Origin: CAVROT01 sp963722905
Lineage (GTDB): Bacteria > Pseudomonadota > Alphaproteobacteria > Rhodobacterales > Rhodobacteraceae
Reading direction: 5' to 3'
Assembly: GCA_963722905.1 (NCBI GenBank)
Contig: CAVROT010000011.1
Location: 209,348 to 273,347 of the forward strand
DNA: 64,000 nt
A model generated the notes under the pieces. That model was not told the origin of the DNA. It worked only from the letters and a program-made list of their open reading frames with translations, and made no database searches. Shown in pieces: positions 55,663-63,800 of this stretch. The position numbers and the translations under genes were made by a program. The first letter of the stretch is position 1, and each line of letters opens with the position of its first letter.

Positions 55663-56411
55663 GGCTCGACGACATCGTCGCCCGGCGCGGCGACTTCCGG
55701 CTGGAGGCCGATCTGGCCCTTGCCCCGGGGGCCTGCCTGTCGGTCATGGGGCCGTCCGGGTCGGGCAAGTCATCGCTGCTGGACGTATTGGGCGGGTTCC
55801 TGGCCCCGACCTCCGGGCGCCTGCTGTGGCACGGGCGCGACATCACCGCCCTGGCGCCGGGCGACCGTCCGGTAGCCATGCTGTTTCAGGACAACAACCT
55901 CTTTCCGCATCTCGACGTCGCGGCGAACGTGGCGCTGGGCCTGCGCCTGCGCGGCCGGCTGACGACGGACGAGCGCGGGCGGATCGCGGCCGCCCTTGAC
56001 CGCGTGGGCCTCGCCGGCTACGGCGCGCGCCGGCCCGCAGACCTGTCCGGAGGTCAGCGCAGCCGGGTTGCCCTGGCGCGGCTGGCGGTACAGTCGCGCC
56101 CCGTCATCGCTGTGGACGAGCCTTTCGCCGCACTGGGCCCGGGGCTGAAGGCGGACATGATCGACCTTACGCGCGACATGGCGGCCGAGCGTGGTGCGAC
56201 GGTGCTGATGGTCACCCACGACCCCGGAGATGCGCGGCGCCTTGGTGGCATGCTGAGCGTGGTCGTGGACGGGACGGTCACGCCGCCTGCACCGGTCGCA
56301 GACGTTCTGGACGACCCGCCGCCGGCGCTGCGCTGCTACCTCGGCTCGGCGTCGGACGTCCCCGGCACCGGCGCCGCTGCCTCCGCGCCGCAGCGGGACG
56401 GAAAAGCCTAG
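55656..56411 (+). CDS. thiQ: Thiamine ABC transporter ATP-binding protein
   Basis: A 251-residue ABC ATPase with Walker A GPSGSGKSSLLD, the Q-loop in AMLFQDNNLFPHLDV, signature LSGGQRSRVALARLA, Walker B VIAVDEPFAALGPGLKADM, and the switch His in MVTHDPGDARRLG. The FPHLD and ALGPGLK forms are typical of ThiQ. GTG 55656 (VLRLDDIVARRGDF) is preferred because it matches the usual ThiQ start and has GGGGA upstream; ATG 55644 is also in frame. A Pro/Ala-rich tail of about 25 residues follows the domain. Confidence 0.92.
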   Translation: MLRLDDIVARRGDFRLEADLALAPGACLSVMGPSGSGKSSLLDVLGGFLAPTSGRLLWHGRDITALAPGDRPVAMLFQDNNLFPHLDVAANVALGLRLRGRLTTDERGRIAAALDRVGLAGYGARRPADLSGGQRSRVALARLAVQSRPVIAVDEPFAALGPGLKADMIDLTRDMAAERGATVLMVTHDPGDARRLGGMLSVVVDGTVTPPAPVADVLDDPPPALRCYLGSASDVPGTGAAASAPQRDGKA

Positions 56412-56533
56412 CTGGCAAGCCGGGTTAGGGCGTCGCCAAGACGACCTGCAGCCAGAAAACCGGCGGTCCGTCGCCCCGGACGTACGAAGGCGGGCGGGCA
56501 AAAACGCCCACCCCGATGACCGGAAACAGGCCC

Positions 56534-57358
56534 CTACTCGGCCGGCGTATCGGTCCTGCGATGCTTCACCGGCTCCCAGATACGCTTGTTGGTAAAGTAG
56601 AGCAGCGCCGCCAGCACCAGCAGCATCAGCACGCCGACCATACCGGCCTGCTTGCGCTGACCCAGCTTGGGTTCGGCCGCCCACATCAGGAACGCCGACA
56701 CATCGGCCGACAGGCTTTCGACGTCAGACGGCGACCCGTCCTCATAGATGACCGAATCATCATAGAGAGGCTGCGGCATGGCAAGGTAGCCGGTCGGATA
56801 TGCCGTATTCTCGTAGAGGATCGCGCCGGCCTCTTCCTTGTCGTCGCCGGTGTAGCCCGTCAGCAGGGCATGGAGGTATTCCGGTCCGCCCATTCCGTTG
56901 ACCAGCTGGCTGAGCCCGGTTCCGTAGGGGCCATGGAACCCCGCCCGTGCCTTGGCCATGAGGCTGAGATCGGGCGCGTTGGACATCGAACTGGCCGGAA
57001 AATGGTCGGTCGGCACGGCGGGGCGGAAATCGCCCTCACCGTCGAAAAGCTCGGGGTCCCAGACCTCGTAGAACTCGGCATAGGCGCGGACCTGGTCCTC
57101 GGGCAATGCCGGCCCGCCTTCCTCGGCGAGGCTGCGGAAGCTCACGAACTTCATGCCGTGGCAGGCCGAGCAGACCTCTGTGTAGACCTGGAGCCCGCGC
57201 TGCAACTGGTTGCGGTCGTAGCTGCCGAACGGCCCCTCGAACGAGAAGGCATAATCCTCGATAGGACCGCCCTCGACCGCCGCCATGGCCGGTGCGCCGG
57301 GCAGCAGGGCGGCGGCCAGAACCGCGGCCAGTGCGGGTGCGCGCATTGTCATCCTCAT
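56534..57358 (-). CDS. petC: Cytochrome c1 of the bc1 complex
   Basis: A 274-residue cytochrome c1. The signal peptide (LAAVLAAALLPGAPAMA) leads to the heme c motif CSACH in EVCSACHGMKFVSFRSLAEE near residue 55. SNAPDLSLMAKARAGFHGPY and TAYPTGYLAMPQPLYDDSV are typical of alphaproteobacterial c1, the methionine-containing region included. The C-terminal membrane anchor is VGVLMLLVLAALLYF. It passes electrons from the Rieske centre to soluble cytochrome c. ATG 57358 overlaps the petB stop as ATGA. Last gene of the operon, converging on thiQ. Confidence 0.96.
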   Translation of the reverse strand: MRMTMRAPALAAVLAAALLPGAPAMAAVEGGPIEDYAFSFEGPFGSYDRNQLQRGLQVYTEVCSACHGMKFVSFRSLAEEGGPALPEDQVRAYAEFYEVWDPELFDGEGDFRPAVPTDHFPASSMSNAPDLSLMAKARAGFHGPYGTGLSQLVNGMGGPEYLHALLTGYTGDDKEEAGAILYENTAYPTGYLAMPQPLYDDSVIYEDGSPSDVESLSADVSAFLMWAAEPKLGQRKQAGMVGVLMLLVLAALLYFTNKRIWEPVKHRRTDTPAE

Positions 57359-58698
57359 TCCGCCGGCTTCACGAGCGTCTTCGTGCCTCCGGTCTGCGGT
57401 TCGTAATGGGCGAGGAAGTCTTCCTCGATGGTCAGCGGTTGCGGCAGCGGCTTTTCGATCACGCCCAGCAGGGGCAGGATGACCAGGAAGTAGGCGAACC
57501 AGTAGGCCGAAGCGATCAGAGAGATGGTGGCGTAGGGCTCGCCCGTCGGCTGCGCACCCACCCACATCAGCACGAAGAAGTCGACGAAGAGCAGCGCGAA
57601 CCACCACTTGAACATCGGCCTGTAGCGCCCCGACCGGACAGACGAAGTATCCAGCCACGGCGCCAGCGCCAGAACGATGATGGCGCCGAACATCGCCAGC
57701 ACACCGAAGAACTTGGCGTCGACGATGCCGCCGGTGACGAAGCTGGCGATCTGCACCACCCAGACGTCGGCGGTGAAGGCCCGCAGGATCGCGTAGAACG
57801 GCAGGAAGTACCATTCAGGGACGATGTAGGCCGGCGTGGCCAGCGGATTCGCCTCGATATAGTTGTCGGGGTGGCCGAGATAGTTGGGCATGAAGCCCAC
57901 CACCGCGAAAAAGACGGCCAGGATCAAAGCCAGAGCGAAGAGGTCTTTCAGCACGAAATAGGGCCAGAACGGCAGCGTGTCCTTCTGAGCCTCCTCCTTG
58001 GAGGTGCGCCGAACCTCGACGCCGGTGGGGTTGTTGTTGCCGGTCGTGTGGAAGGCCCAGATGTGAACGATTGTCAGGCCCGCCAGGATCATCGGCATCA
58101 GGTAGTGCAGCGAGAAGAAGCGCTGGAGCGTGTAGTTGCCCACCGCCGGCCCGCCCAGCAGCCAGGTCTGGATCGGCTCGCCGATGAAGGGGATCGCGCC
58201 GAACAGGCCGGTGATCACCGTGGCGCCCCAGAACGACATCTGCCCCCAGGGCAGGACGTAGCCGACGAAGGCCGAGGCCATCATCAGGAGGTACATCAGG
58301 ATGCCGATGATCCAGGTCACCTCGCGCGGCTCCTTGTAGGAGCCGTAGTAGAGGCTGCGGAAGATGTGCAGATAGACCGCGATGAAGAAGAGCGACGCGC
58401 CGTTGGCGTGCAGGTAGCGCAGCATGAACCCGCCGTTCACGTCGCGCATGATCCGTTCGACCGACCCGAAGGCGAGGTCCACGTGCGGGGTATAGTTCAT
58501 CACCAGCACGATGCCGGTCACGATCTGCAGCACCAGCACGAAGGTCAGCACGATGCCCCAGATCCACATCCAGTTAAGGTTGCGGGGTGTCGGGATCATC
58601 AGCGTGTCGTAGAGCAGGCCCACGACCGGCAGGCGCCGGTGCAACCAGCGTTCGCCGCCGGTGTTCGGTTGGTAGTGGTCGTGCGGGATACCGGCCAT
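57355..58698 (-). CDS. petB: Cytochrome b of the bc1 complex
   Basis: A 447-residue eight-helix cytochrome b holding both b hemes and the two quinone sites. Landmarks are TPRNLNWMWIWGIVLTFVLV, the first heme His in HANGASLFFIAVYLHI, VGYVLPWGQMSFWGATVITG (Qo site), HYLMPMILAGLTIVH, and the PEWY motif in TPAYIVPEWYFLPFYAILRA. ATG 58698 follows AGGAG; a longer frame to 58740 is not supported. It lies 77 bases after petA. Confidence 0.97.
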   Translation of the reverse strand: MAGIPHDHYQPNTGGERWLHRRLPVVGLLYDTLMIPTPRNLNWMWIWGIVLTFVLVLQIVTGIVLVMNYTPHVDLAFGSVERIMRDVNGGFMLRYLHANGASLFFIAVYLHIFRSLYYGSYKEPREVTWIIGILMYLLMMASAFVGYVLPWGQMSFWGATVITGLFGAIPFIGEPIQTWLLGGPAVGNYTLQRFFSLHYLMPMILAGLTIVHIWAFHTTGNNNPTGVEVRRTSKEEAQKDTLPFWPYFVLKDLFALALILAVFFAVVGFMPNYLGHPDNYIEANPLATPAYIVPEWYFLPFYAILRAFTADVWVVQIASFVTGGIVDAKFFGVLAMFGAIIVLALAPWLDTSSVRSGRYRPMFKWWFALLFVDFFVLMWVGAQPTGEPYATISLIASAYWFAYFLVILPLLGVIEKPLPQPLTIEEDFLAHYEPQTGGTKTLVKPAE

Positions 58699-58775
58699 GT
58701 GCTTCGTCTCCTGTGCGCCCGCGGCGGGCGGTCCGTTCAAGGGCGCCCCGGTCGGGCGGCGCCGGTCGTGTCGCC

Positions 58776-59360
58776 CTAGCCCAGGACGATGGTCGATTCG
58801 TCGGCGAACTCGGCCACCGGGATGGGCAGGTTCGTCGGCGCGGGACCCTTCCGGATCCGGCCGGCGGTATCATAGTGCGATCCGTGGCAGGGGCAAAACC
58901 AGCCGCCGAAGTCGCCCGCGTCGCCCAGCGGCACGCAGCCGAGATGGGTGCAAACGCCCATCATCACCAGCCATTCCTCGGCGTTGCTGTCGCCCGGCTG
59001 GACCAGCGAACGGTTCTCGTCGATGGCGGGCGCGTCGCCCTCGATATTGGCGTTGCGCGCGATCGGGTCAGGCAGCGTATCGACGTCCACCTCGTTGGCG
59101 GCGGCGATCTCGTCCTCGGTGCGGCGGCGGATGAAGACCGGCTTGCCCAGCCACTTGACCGTGATCTGGGTCCCCGGCTCGACCCCGCCCACGTCCACGC
59201 GGATCGAACTCAGCGCGCGCACGTCGGCGGCGGGGTTCATCTGGTTAATCAGCGGCCAGACGGCGGCGCCCGCAACCACGGCGCCGGCTCCGCCGGTCGC
59301 GTAGTAGAGGAAATCGCGCCGCGTCGCGCCCGGTCCACCGTGATCGTCCATGTTCGCCAC
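58776..59360 (-). CDS. petA: Ubiquinol-cytochrome c reductase Rieske iron-sulfur protein
   Basis: A 194-residue Rieske protein with a twin-arginine signal and membrane anchor (ATRRDFLYYATGGAGAVVAG), a hinge (MNPAADVRALSSIRVDVGGV), and the two cluster motifs CTHLGC near residue 140 and CPCHGSHYD near residue 160. It accepts the first electron from ubiquinol. The start is taken as GTG 59360, 9 bases after GGGAG; ATG 59351 is three codons later and farther from the site. It heads the petABC operon. Confidence 0.95.
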   Translation of the reverse strand: MANMDDHGGPGATRRDFLYYATGGAGAVVAGAAVWPLINQMNPAADVRALSSIRVDVGGVEPGTQITVKWLGKPVFIRRRTEDEIAAANEVDVDTLPDPIARNANIEGDAPAIDENRSLVQPGDSNAEEWLVMMGVCTHLGCVPLGDAGDFGGWFCPCHGSHYDTAGRIRKGPAPTNLPIPVAEFADESTIVLG

Positions 59361-59538
59361 TGGGTCATCTCCCTCGATTTTGCCGGACGCCACCCGCAAT
59401 CCGGCTGCCGCCGCATATCGGCATCCGGCGTTCCGCACTGACTAGACCCGTGCGACAGCGTCGTCCAGCGGACAAAGCGGCGCATGCGACCGAACTTTTC
59501 GTGGCGAAGGGACGGTCGGCCGGCATGGGCGCGGCGGC

Positions 59539-60147
59539 TCAGCCCGGCGCGGTCGCCGCCATCGACGGGCGTTCGGCGAACCGGGCGGACCAGGCCGCCA
59601 GGGCGTCGCGACCGGTGCGCCACCCGCGGTCGGCATGGCGGAAGTCGAGATAGCCCAGCGCGCAGCCCACCGCGATCTGGCCCGCATCCGGCGGCCCGGC
59701 GAGGTGGCTCATCCAGCGGTCGCCCAGCGTGTCGAGCGCCCGCGCGATCTTGCCCCACTGCGCATCGGTCCAGGCCTTCGCCTGGTCGTCGGGCGTGCGG
59801 AAGCGCCCGTCGTAGACGATCCCCACCGCGGCCTCCATGATGCCCTCGGCCGTCGCCTCCAGCGTCAGGACCTCCCACAGGCGCCGTTCGGGATAGAGCC
59901 GTCCCGGCTTCGCAGACGTCGCGTCGAGAAAACGGCAGATCACCCGGCTGTCATAGAGCGCGGGCCCGTCGGGGCGCACCAGCACCGGTATCTTGCCCAG
60001 CGGATTGTGATCCAGCGCGGCATCGCCGGTGGTCATCGGCGTCACGTGCGCCGGCACGACCTCGACCTCGGTCAGGCGACCCGTCTCGTGCAGGGCGACC
60101 ATGACCTTGCGCACGAAGGGCGAGGCGGCGGCGTGATAAAGCTGCAT
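59539..60147 (-). CDS. Glutathione S-transferase family protein
   Basis: A 202-residue GST. The N-terminal thioredoxin-like domain reads LYHAAASPFVRKVMVALHET with the active-site Ser, HNPLGKIPVLVRPDG with the cis-proline, and YDSRVICRFLD; an all-helical C-terminal domain follows with QIAVGCALGYLDFRHADRGW. The substrate is unknown; detoxification by glutathione conjugation is the family role. It is transcribed alone, with a run of 12 G (60223-60234) about 80 bases upstream of its start. Confidence 0.9.
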   Translation of the reverse strand: MQLYHAAASPFVRKVMVALHETGRLTEVEVVPAHVTPMTTGDAALDHNPLGKIPVLVRPDGPALYDSRVICRFLDATSAKPGRLYPERRLWEVLTLEATAEGIMEAAVGIVYDGRFRTPDDQAKAWTDAQWGKIARALDTLGDRWMSHLAGPPDAGQIAVGCALGYLDFRHADRGWRTGRDALAAWSARFAERPSMAATAPG

Positions 60148-60222
60148 GGGGCGGGATCTCCGGCAGGTTCGACACAGACTACGGCGACGTCGCGTCCGGT
60201 GTCCATGGCGGGCCGCGCAGTC

Positions 60223-60234
60223 GGGGGGGGGGGG
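60223..60234 (+). repeat. Homopolymer of 12 G
   Basis: Twelve consecutive G bases lie in the 172-base gap between the GST start and the PaiB-like gene. The run is upstream of the GST gene on its own strand (as poly-C), so length changes could alter promoter spacing. Runs of this length are also prone to sequencing error. Confidence 0.9.
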
Positions 60235-60319
60235 CTCAAAGCCCGGGGTCGGCCGGGACCCGGAGGGCGACCGCAGCAGCCGCAGCAGCCATCGTCCGAA
60301 CCGGCGTGTGCCGCCGTGC

Positions 60320-60925
60320 CTACGCGGGCGGGTCGCGCATGAGGCGCGCCATCTCCGCCACCTCGCTGCCGACAGAGACCTGCGCGGCGGCGGCGAGGCG
60401 CAGGGCGTCGGGCTTGTTCTGATTCAGCTTCCACGTGCCGTCGGTGCGGTCGACCGTCATGCGACAGGGCGCGATGGCCCGCATCATCCGGTCCAGGGCG
60501 CACGGGTCCATCTTGCCGGTCGTCCAGGGCCGCTTGTCGTGCATCGCCTCCATCGCGGCCGACTGGCGGTCCAGCATGTCGCGCATGTCCTCCTGCGGCA
60601 GACGGGCCAGCGTGCCGCGCAGGTGGACGGCCACGTAGTTCCACGTCGGAACCTGATCCGGCGCGCCGTACCAGTCGGGCGAGACATAGGCGTCCGGACC
60701 GGTGACAGAGATGACGGCGGGGCATGGCAGGTCCAGCGCCAGGATCGGATTGGACCGAACGAGGTGCAGGTCCACCGTGTCGCCCGCGGCGTCGGGGAGG
60801 ACCGGCACATGCGCCAGCAGCGGGCCGTCCGGAGCATTCACCGCCAGCGTGCCGAAACCCCGCGCCCGCACGAAGCCGAGCATCTGCGGCCGGTCGGCGT
60901 GGCGGAAGGCGGGGTTGGGATGCAC
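60320..60925 (-). CDS. PaiB-like FMN-binding negative transcriptional regulator
   Basis: A 201-residue protein of the PaiB family: VHPNPAFRHADRPQMLGFVR at the start, GTLAVNAPDGPLLAHVPVL, VISVTGPDAYVSPDWYG, and VPTWNYVAVHLRGTL near residue 105, with a closing KLNQNKPD. Members bind FMN; in Bacillus, PaiB acts with the acetyltransferase PaiA as a repressor of sporulation and protease genes. Here too it follows a GNAT gene directly, but its target is unknown. The start GTG lies immediately after the stop of that gene. Confidence 0.88.
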   Translation of the reverse strand: MHPNPAFRHADRPQMLGFVRARGFGTLAVNAPDGPLLAHVPVLPDAAGDTVDLHLVRSNPILALDLPCPAVISVTGPDAYVSPDWYGAPDQVPTWNYVAVHLRGTLARLPQEDMRDMLDRQSAAMEAMHDKRPWTTGKMDPCALDRMMRAIAPCRMTVDRTDGTWKLNQNKPDALRLAAAAQVSVGSEVAEMARLMRDPPA

Positions 60926-61387
60926 TCAGGGCCAGGCGCGCGGCGCGATGTCGAACTGCACGACGTCGGCCCGCCGGCCGATCCGGTCGTAGACCGCAAT
61001 GGCCGCCGCATCGTCTGCATGGGCCTGAACGAAGACCACCGAAGCGCCGATGTCGCGCGCGACGCCCCGCAGGCGGCCGATGAGGGCGGTGGCGACGCCG
61101 CGGCCCCGGTGCGCCTCGTCCACCGCGAGATCGTAGAGGTAGACCTCGGTCCCCGCCTGCTCGAACCGCGGCAGCGCATAGGCGGTCAGCCCGGCGATCA
61201 CGCCGCCGGCCGACCGCGCCACCAGCGCGATGCACTCCGGCCGTCCCAAAAGCCCGGCGATGTAATCATCGGACGGCTGGGCCGCCGAATAGCGCGCGAA
61301 GTCGTCAAAGGACTGCGCGAAGATGTCCAGCATCTCGCGGTAGGCCGCGATGTCGCCGGCGCCCAGTCTGGCGGTGTCTGTCGTCAT
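60926..61387 (-). CDS. GNAT acetyltransferase resembling AAC(3)-I aminoglycoside N-acetyltransferases
   Basis: A 153-residue GNAT enzyme. Its plan matches AAC(3)-I: RLGAGDIAAYREMLDIFAQS, YSAAQPSDDYIAGLLGRPEC, TAYALPRFEQAGTEVYLYDL, the acetyl-CoA loop in DEAHRGRGVATALIGRLRG, and VFVQAHADDAAAIAVYDRIG before a final FDIAP. AAC(3)-I enzymes are about 154 residues and acetylate the 3-amino group of gentamicin-type drugs. Environmental relatives are common and often untested, so resistance is not implied. It abuts the PaiB-like gene, which also fits a PaiA-type role. Confidence 0.75.
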   Translation of the reverse strand: MTTDTARLGAGDIAAYREMLDIFAQSFDDFARYSAAQPSDDYIAGLLGRPECIALVARSAGGVIAGLTAYALPRFEQAGTEVYLYDLAVDEAHRGRGVATALIGRLRGVARDIGASVVFVQAHADDAAAIAVYDRIGRRADVVQFDIAPRAWP

Positions 61388-61406
61388 GTCGCCCTTTCCC
61401 CGTTCA

Positions 61407-62789
61407 TCAGTCTGCGTGCAGTGCCCCGGCGTCCCGCCCGGCGATGCGGATGTCTACCACCGCGCCGACGGGACGATCCCGCGCCAGCGCGACCGGGGCG
61501 AACCCCTCGGTCCGGCCCATGCGCGGCGATTCCATCAAAACGCGATGCCTGCGGCCTACCTGTGCCGACAGGTGCGTGGCTACCCGTGCGGCACCGGCGG
61601 CGCGCAGCTCGGCCGCGCGGCGGCGCACGGAGGCGCCGTCCACGGCGGGCATCCGCGCGGCGGGGGTGCCGGGACGCGGAGAGTAGGGAAAGGCGTGCAG
61701 CCACGTCACGTGGCAGTCGTCCAGCAGCGACAGGTTGGCGGCGTGCTGCGCCTCGGTCTCGGTCGGGAAGCCGGCGATGAGGTCGGCGCCGAAGGTCATG
61801 TCGGGGCGCAGCACACGGACCTCCGCGCAGAACCGCACGGCGTCGTCGCGGCCATGGCGCCGCTTCATCCGCTTGAGGATCAGGTCGTGCCCGTGCTGGA
61901 GCGACAGGTGCAAGTGCGGCATCAGCCGCGGCTCGGTCGCGATGGCCTCCATCAGCGCGGGGTCGGCCTCGATGCTGTCGATGGAGCTGATGCGCAGCCG
62001 CGCCAAATCCGGCACCAGCCGCAGGATGCGTCGCACGAGGTCGCCCAGCCGCGGCGTCCCCGGCAGGTCCGCGCCCCAGGACGTGAGATCGACCCCGGTC
62101 AGGACCACCTCGGCATAGCCCGCGTCGGCGAGGCGGGCGATCTGGTCGACCACCACGCCCGCCGGGACCGAGCGCGAGTTGCCGCGCCCGAATGGGATGA
62201 TGCAGAAGGTACAGCGGTGGTCGCAGCCGTTCTGAACCTGCACGTAGGCGCGCGCCCGCGACCCGAACCCGTCGATCAGGTGGCCGGCCGTCTGCGTCAC
62301 GGACATGATGTCGTCGACGCGGATCCGCTCGGTCGGGCCGGTGAAGTCGGGGGCGAGGGCAGCCCAGCTTTCGGGGCGCATCTTGTCGGCGTTGCCCAGC
62401 ACGCGGTCGACCTCGGGCATGGCGGCGAAGGCGGCGGGATCGACCTGCGCCGCGCAGCCGGTGACGATGAGGGTCGCTGCGGGATTGTCCCGGCGCAGCC
62501 GGCGGATGTCCTGACGGGCCTTGCGGACCGCCTCGGCGGTGACGGCGCAGGTGTTGACCACCACGGCACCGCGCACGCCCGCGGCCGCGGCCATCGCCTC
62601 CATCGCATGGGTCTCGTAGGCGTTCAGCCGGCAGCCGTGGGTGGAAAAGACGGGCGCCCGGGGGAGTGCACCTGCAAGGACCGGCGGCGCCGGTTCGACG
62701 CGTACCGCCGCTTCACTTGTCGAAGCGCCGTTTTGCTTGGCGGCGCCCGGTCCGGATGACGGCGGCGCGGCGCAGCGCGACGTCGTCAC
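61407..62789 (-). CDS. mtaB: tRNA t6A37 methylthiotransferase MtaB
   Basis: A radical-SAM methylthiotransferase of the MtaB branch that turns t6A37 of tRNA into ms2t6A37. The N-terminal UPF0004 cysteines are in HGCRLNAYETHAMEA, VVNTCAVTAEAVRKARQDIR and IVTGCAAQVDP; the radical-SAM cluster is in NGCDHRCTFCIIPFGRGNSR. The TRAM-like end carries GRTEGFAPV. GTG 62789 overlaps the dapF stop (GTGA) and gives 460 residues with an extra N-terminal stretch of about 45 residues; no closer ATG/GTG start exists in frame. Family call is firm, start is not. Confidence 0.87.
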   Translation of the reverse strand: MTTSRCAAPPSSGPGAAKQNGASTSEAAVRVEPAPPVLAGALPRAPVFSTHGCRLNAYETHAMEAMAAAAGVRGAVVVNTCAVTAEAVRKARQDIRRLRRDNPAATLIVTGCAAQVDPAAFAAMPEVDRVLGNADKMRPESWAALAPDFTGPTERIRVDDIMSVTQTAGHLIDGFGSRARAYVQVQNGCDHRCTFCIIPFGRGNSRSVPAGVVVDQIARLADAGYAEVVLTGVDLTSWGADLPGTPRLGDLVRRILRLVPDLARLRISSIDSIEADPALMEAIATEPRLMPHLHLSLQHGHDLILKRMKRRHGRDDAVRFCAEVRVLRPDMTFGADLIAGFPTETEAQHAANLSLLDDCHVTWLHAFPYSPRPGTPAARMPAVDGASVRRRAAELRAAGAARVATHLSAQVGRRHRVLMESPRMGRTEGFAPVALARDRPVGAVVDIRIAGRDAGALHAD

Positions 62790-63628
62790 GACAGTGCGGC
62801 CATGAATTGCGGCGTCAGCGTGCCGGTGAAGACATGCGCGGTCGGCCCGGTCATGTGCACCCCGTCGTCCCGCCAATCGATCAGCAATGTGCCGCCGTCG
62901 AGATCGACCCGCACCGACCGGCCCGCGAGGCCGCGCCGCGCCGCCGCGACCGCCACTGCGCAGGCCGACGACCCCGAGGCGAGGGTCACGCCCACGCCGC
63001 GCTCCCACACCCGCACGCGCAGCCGGTCCGGCCCCGCCAGAGCGGCGACCTGGACGTTCGTGCGCTGCGGGAACAGGGGATCGACCTCGGTGGCGGCGCC
63101 CAGCGCGGCAAGGTCGACCGTATCGGCGTCATCGGCGAAGTAGGTGCAGTGCGGATTGCCCATGCCGGTCGCGACGGGATCGCCCGTCAGCGGCAGGTGC
63201 AGGGTATCGCAGGCCCGGGCCAGCGGGATCTCGGCCCATTCGGTCTGCGGAGGGCCCATGTTCACCGCGACCGCGCCGCCGCCGGCATCGCGCGCGACAA
63301 GGGCGCCGCGGTCGGTGCGCAGCGTCACCGCGTCGGTGCCGCCGATGTCCATGAGGTGCCGGGCCACGCACCGTGTGGCATTGCCGCAGGCAGCCGACCC
63401 GCTGCCGTCGGCATTCAGGAAAGTAAGCCGGGCGTCGGACCCGTCCTGCGGCTCGCCAGATGCGTCGATCAGCACCAGCTGGTCGAAGCCCACGCCGCGG
63501 TGCCGGTCGGCCAGCACCATCGCAAGGACCGGCGTCACCTCGACCCGCCGCGCGCGCCGGTCGATGACGACGAAATCGTTGCCCAGCCCGTGCATCTTGT
63601 GGAAGGATATGGGGGCGCCGTCGCTCAT
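62786..63628 (-). CDS. dapF: Diaminopimelate epimerase
   Basis: A 280-residue DapF, which makes meso-diaminopimelate for lysine and peptidoglycan. The two catalytic cysteines are in SAACGNATRCVARHL near residue 78 and ASGSSACAVAVAAARRG near residue 225. The start MSDGAPISFHKMHGLGNDFV is typical of the family, so ATG 63628 is used rather than the longer frame to 63751, which would run into the tRNA. Its stop overlaps the mtaB start. Confidence 0.96.
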   Translation of the reverse strand: MSDGAPISFHKMHGLGNDFVVIDRRARRVEVTPVLAMVLADRHRGVGFDQLVLIDASGEPQDGSDARLTFLNADGSGSAACGNATRCVARHLMDIGGTDAVTLRTDRGALVARDAGGGAVAVNMGPPQTEWAEIPLARACDTLHLPLTGDPVATGMGNPHCTYFADDADTVDLAALGAATEVDPLFPQRTNVQVAALAGPDRLRVRVWERGVGVTLASGSSACAVAVAAARRGLAGRSVRVDLDGGTLLIDWRDDGVHMTGPTAHVFTGTLTPQFMAALS

Positions 63629-63724
63629 GGCGCGCCGTATAGACTTCGCCCGGACCCATGGAAAGAGAGCGGCGTCCATTAGCGCTTGACCGTCCACGAC
63701 CCCATGGATAGCACCGCGCGGCGT

Positions 63725-63800
63725 GGGCCTGTAGCTCAGTTGGTAGAGCAACTGACTTTTAATCAGTAGGTCTCGGGTTCGAACCCCGACGGGCTCACCA
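63725..63800 (+). tRNA. tRNA-Lys (anticodon TTT)
   Basis: A full cloverleaf of 76 bases. The acceptor GGGCCTG pairs with CGGGCTC (two G-U pairs), the D-arm contains GTTGGTAGAGC, the anticodon loop is CTTTTAA with TTT in the middle, and the T-arm is TCGGG-TTCGAAC-CCCGA. The sequence ends with an encoded CCA. It is read away from dapF. Confidence 0.98.

Noticed and set aside
54060..56411. A 783-codon frame that would fuse upstream sequence to thiQ
   Set aside because: The first two thirds are an out-of-frame reading of thiP; only the part from about 55656 is a real ABC ATPase.
56491..56515. A GGGCG/CGCCC hairpin between thiQ and petC as a bidirectional terminator
   Set aside because: The loop contains the A-run and no T-run follows on either strand, so termination is not supported.
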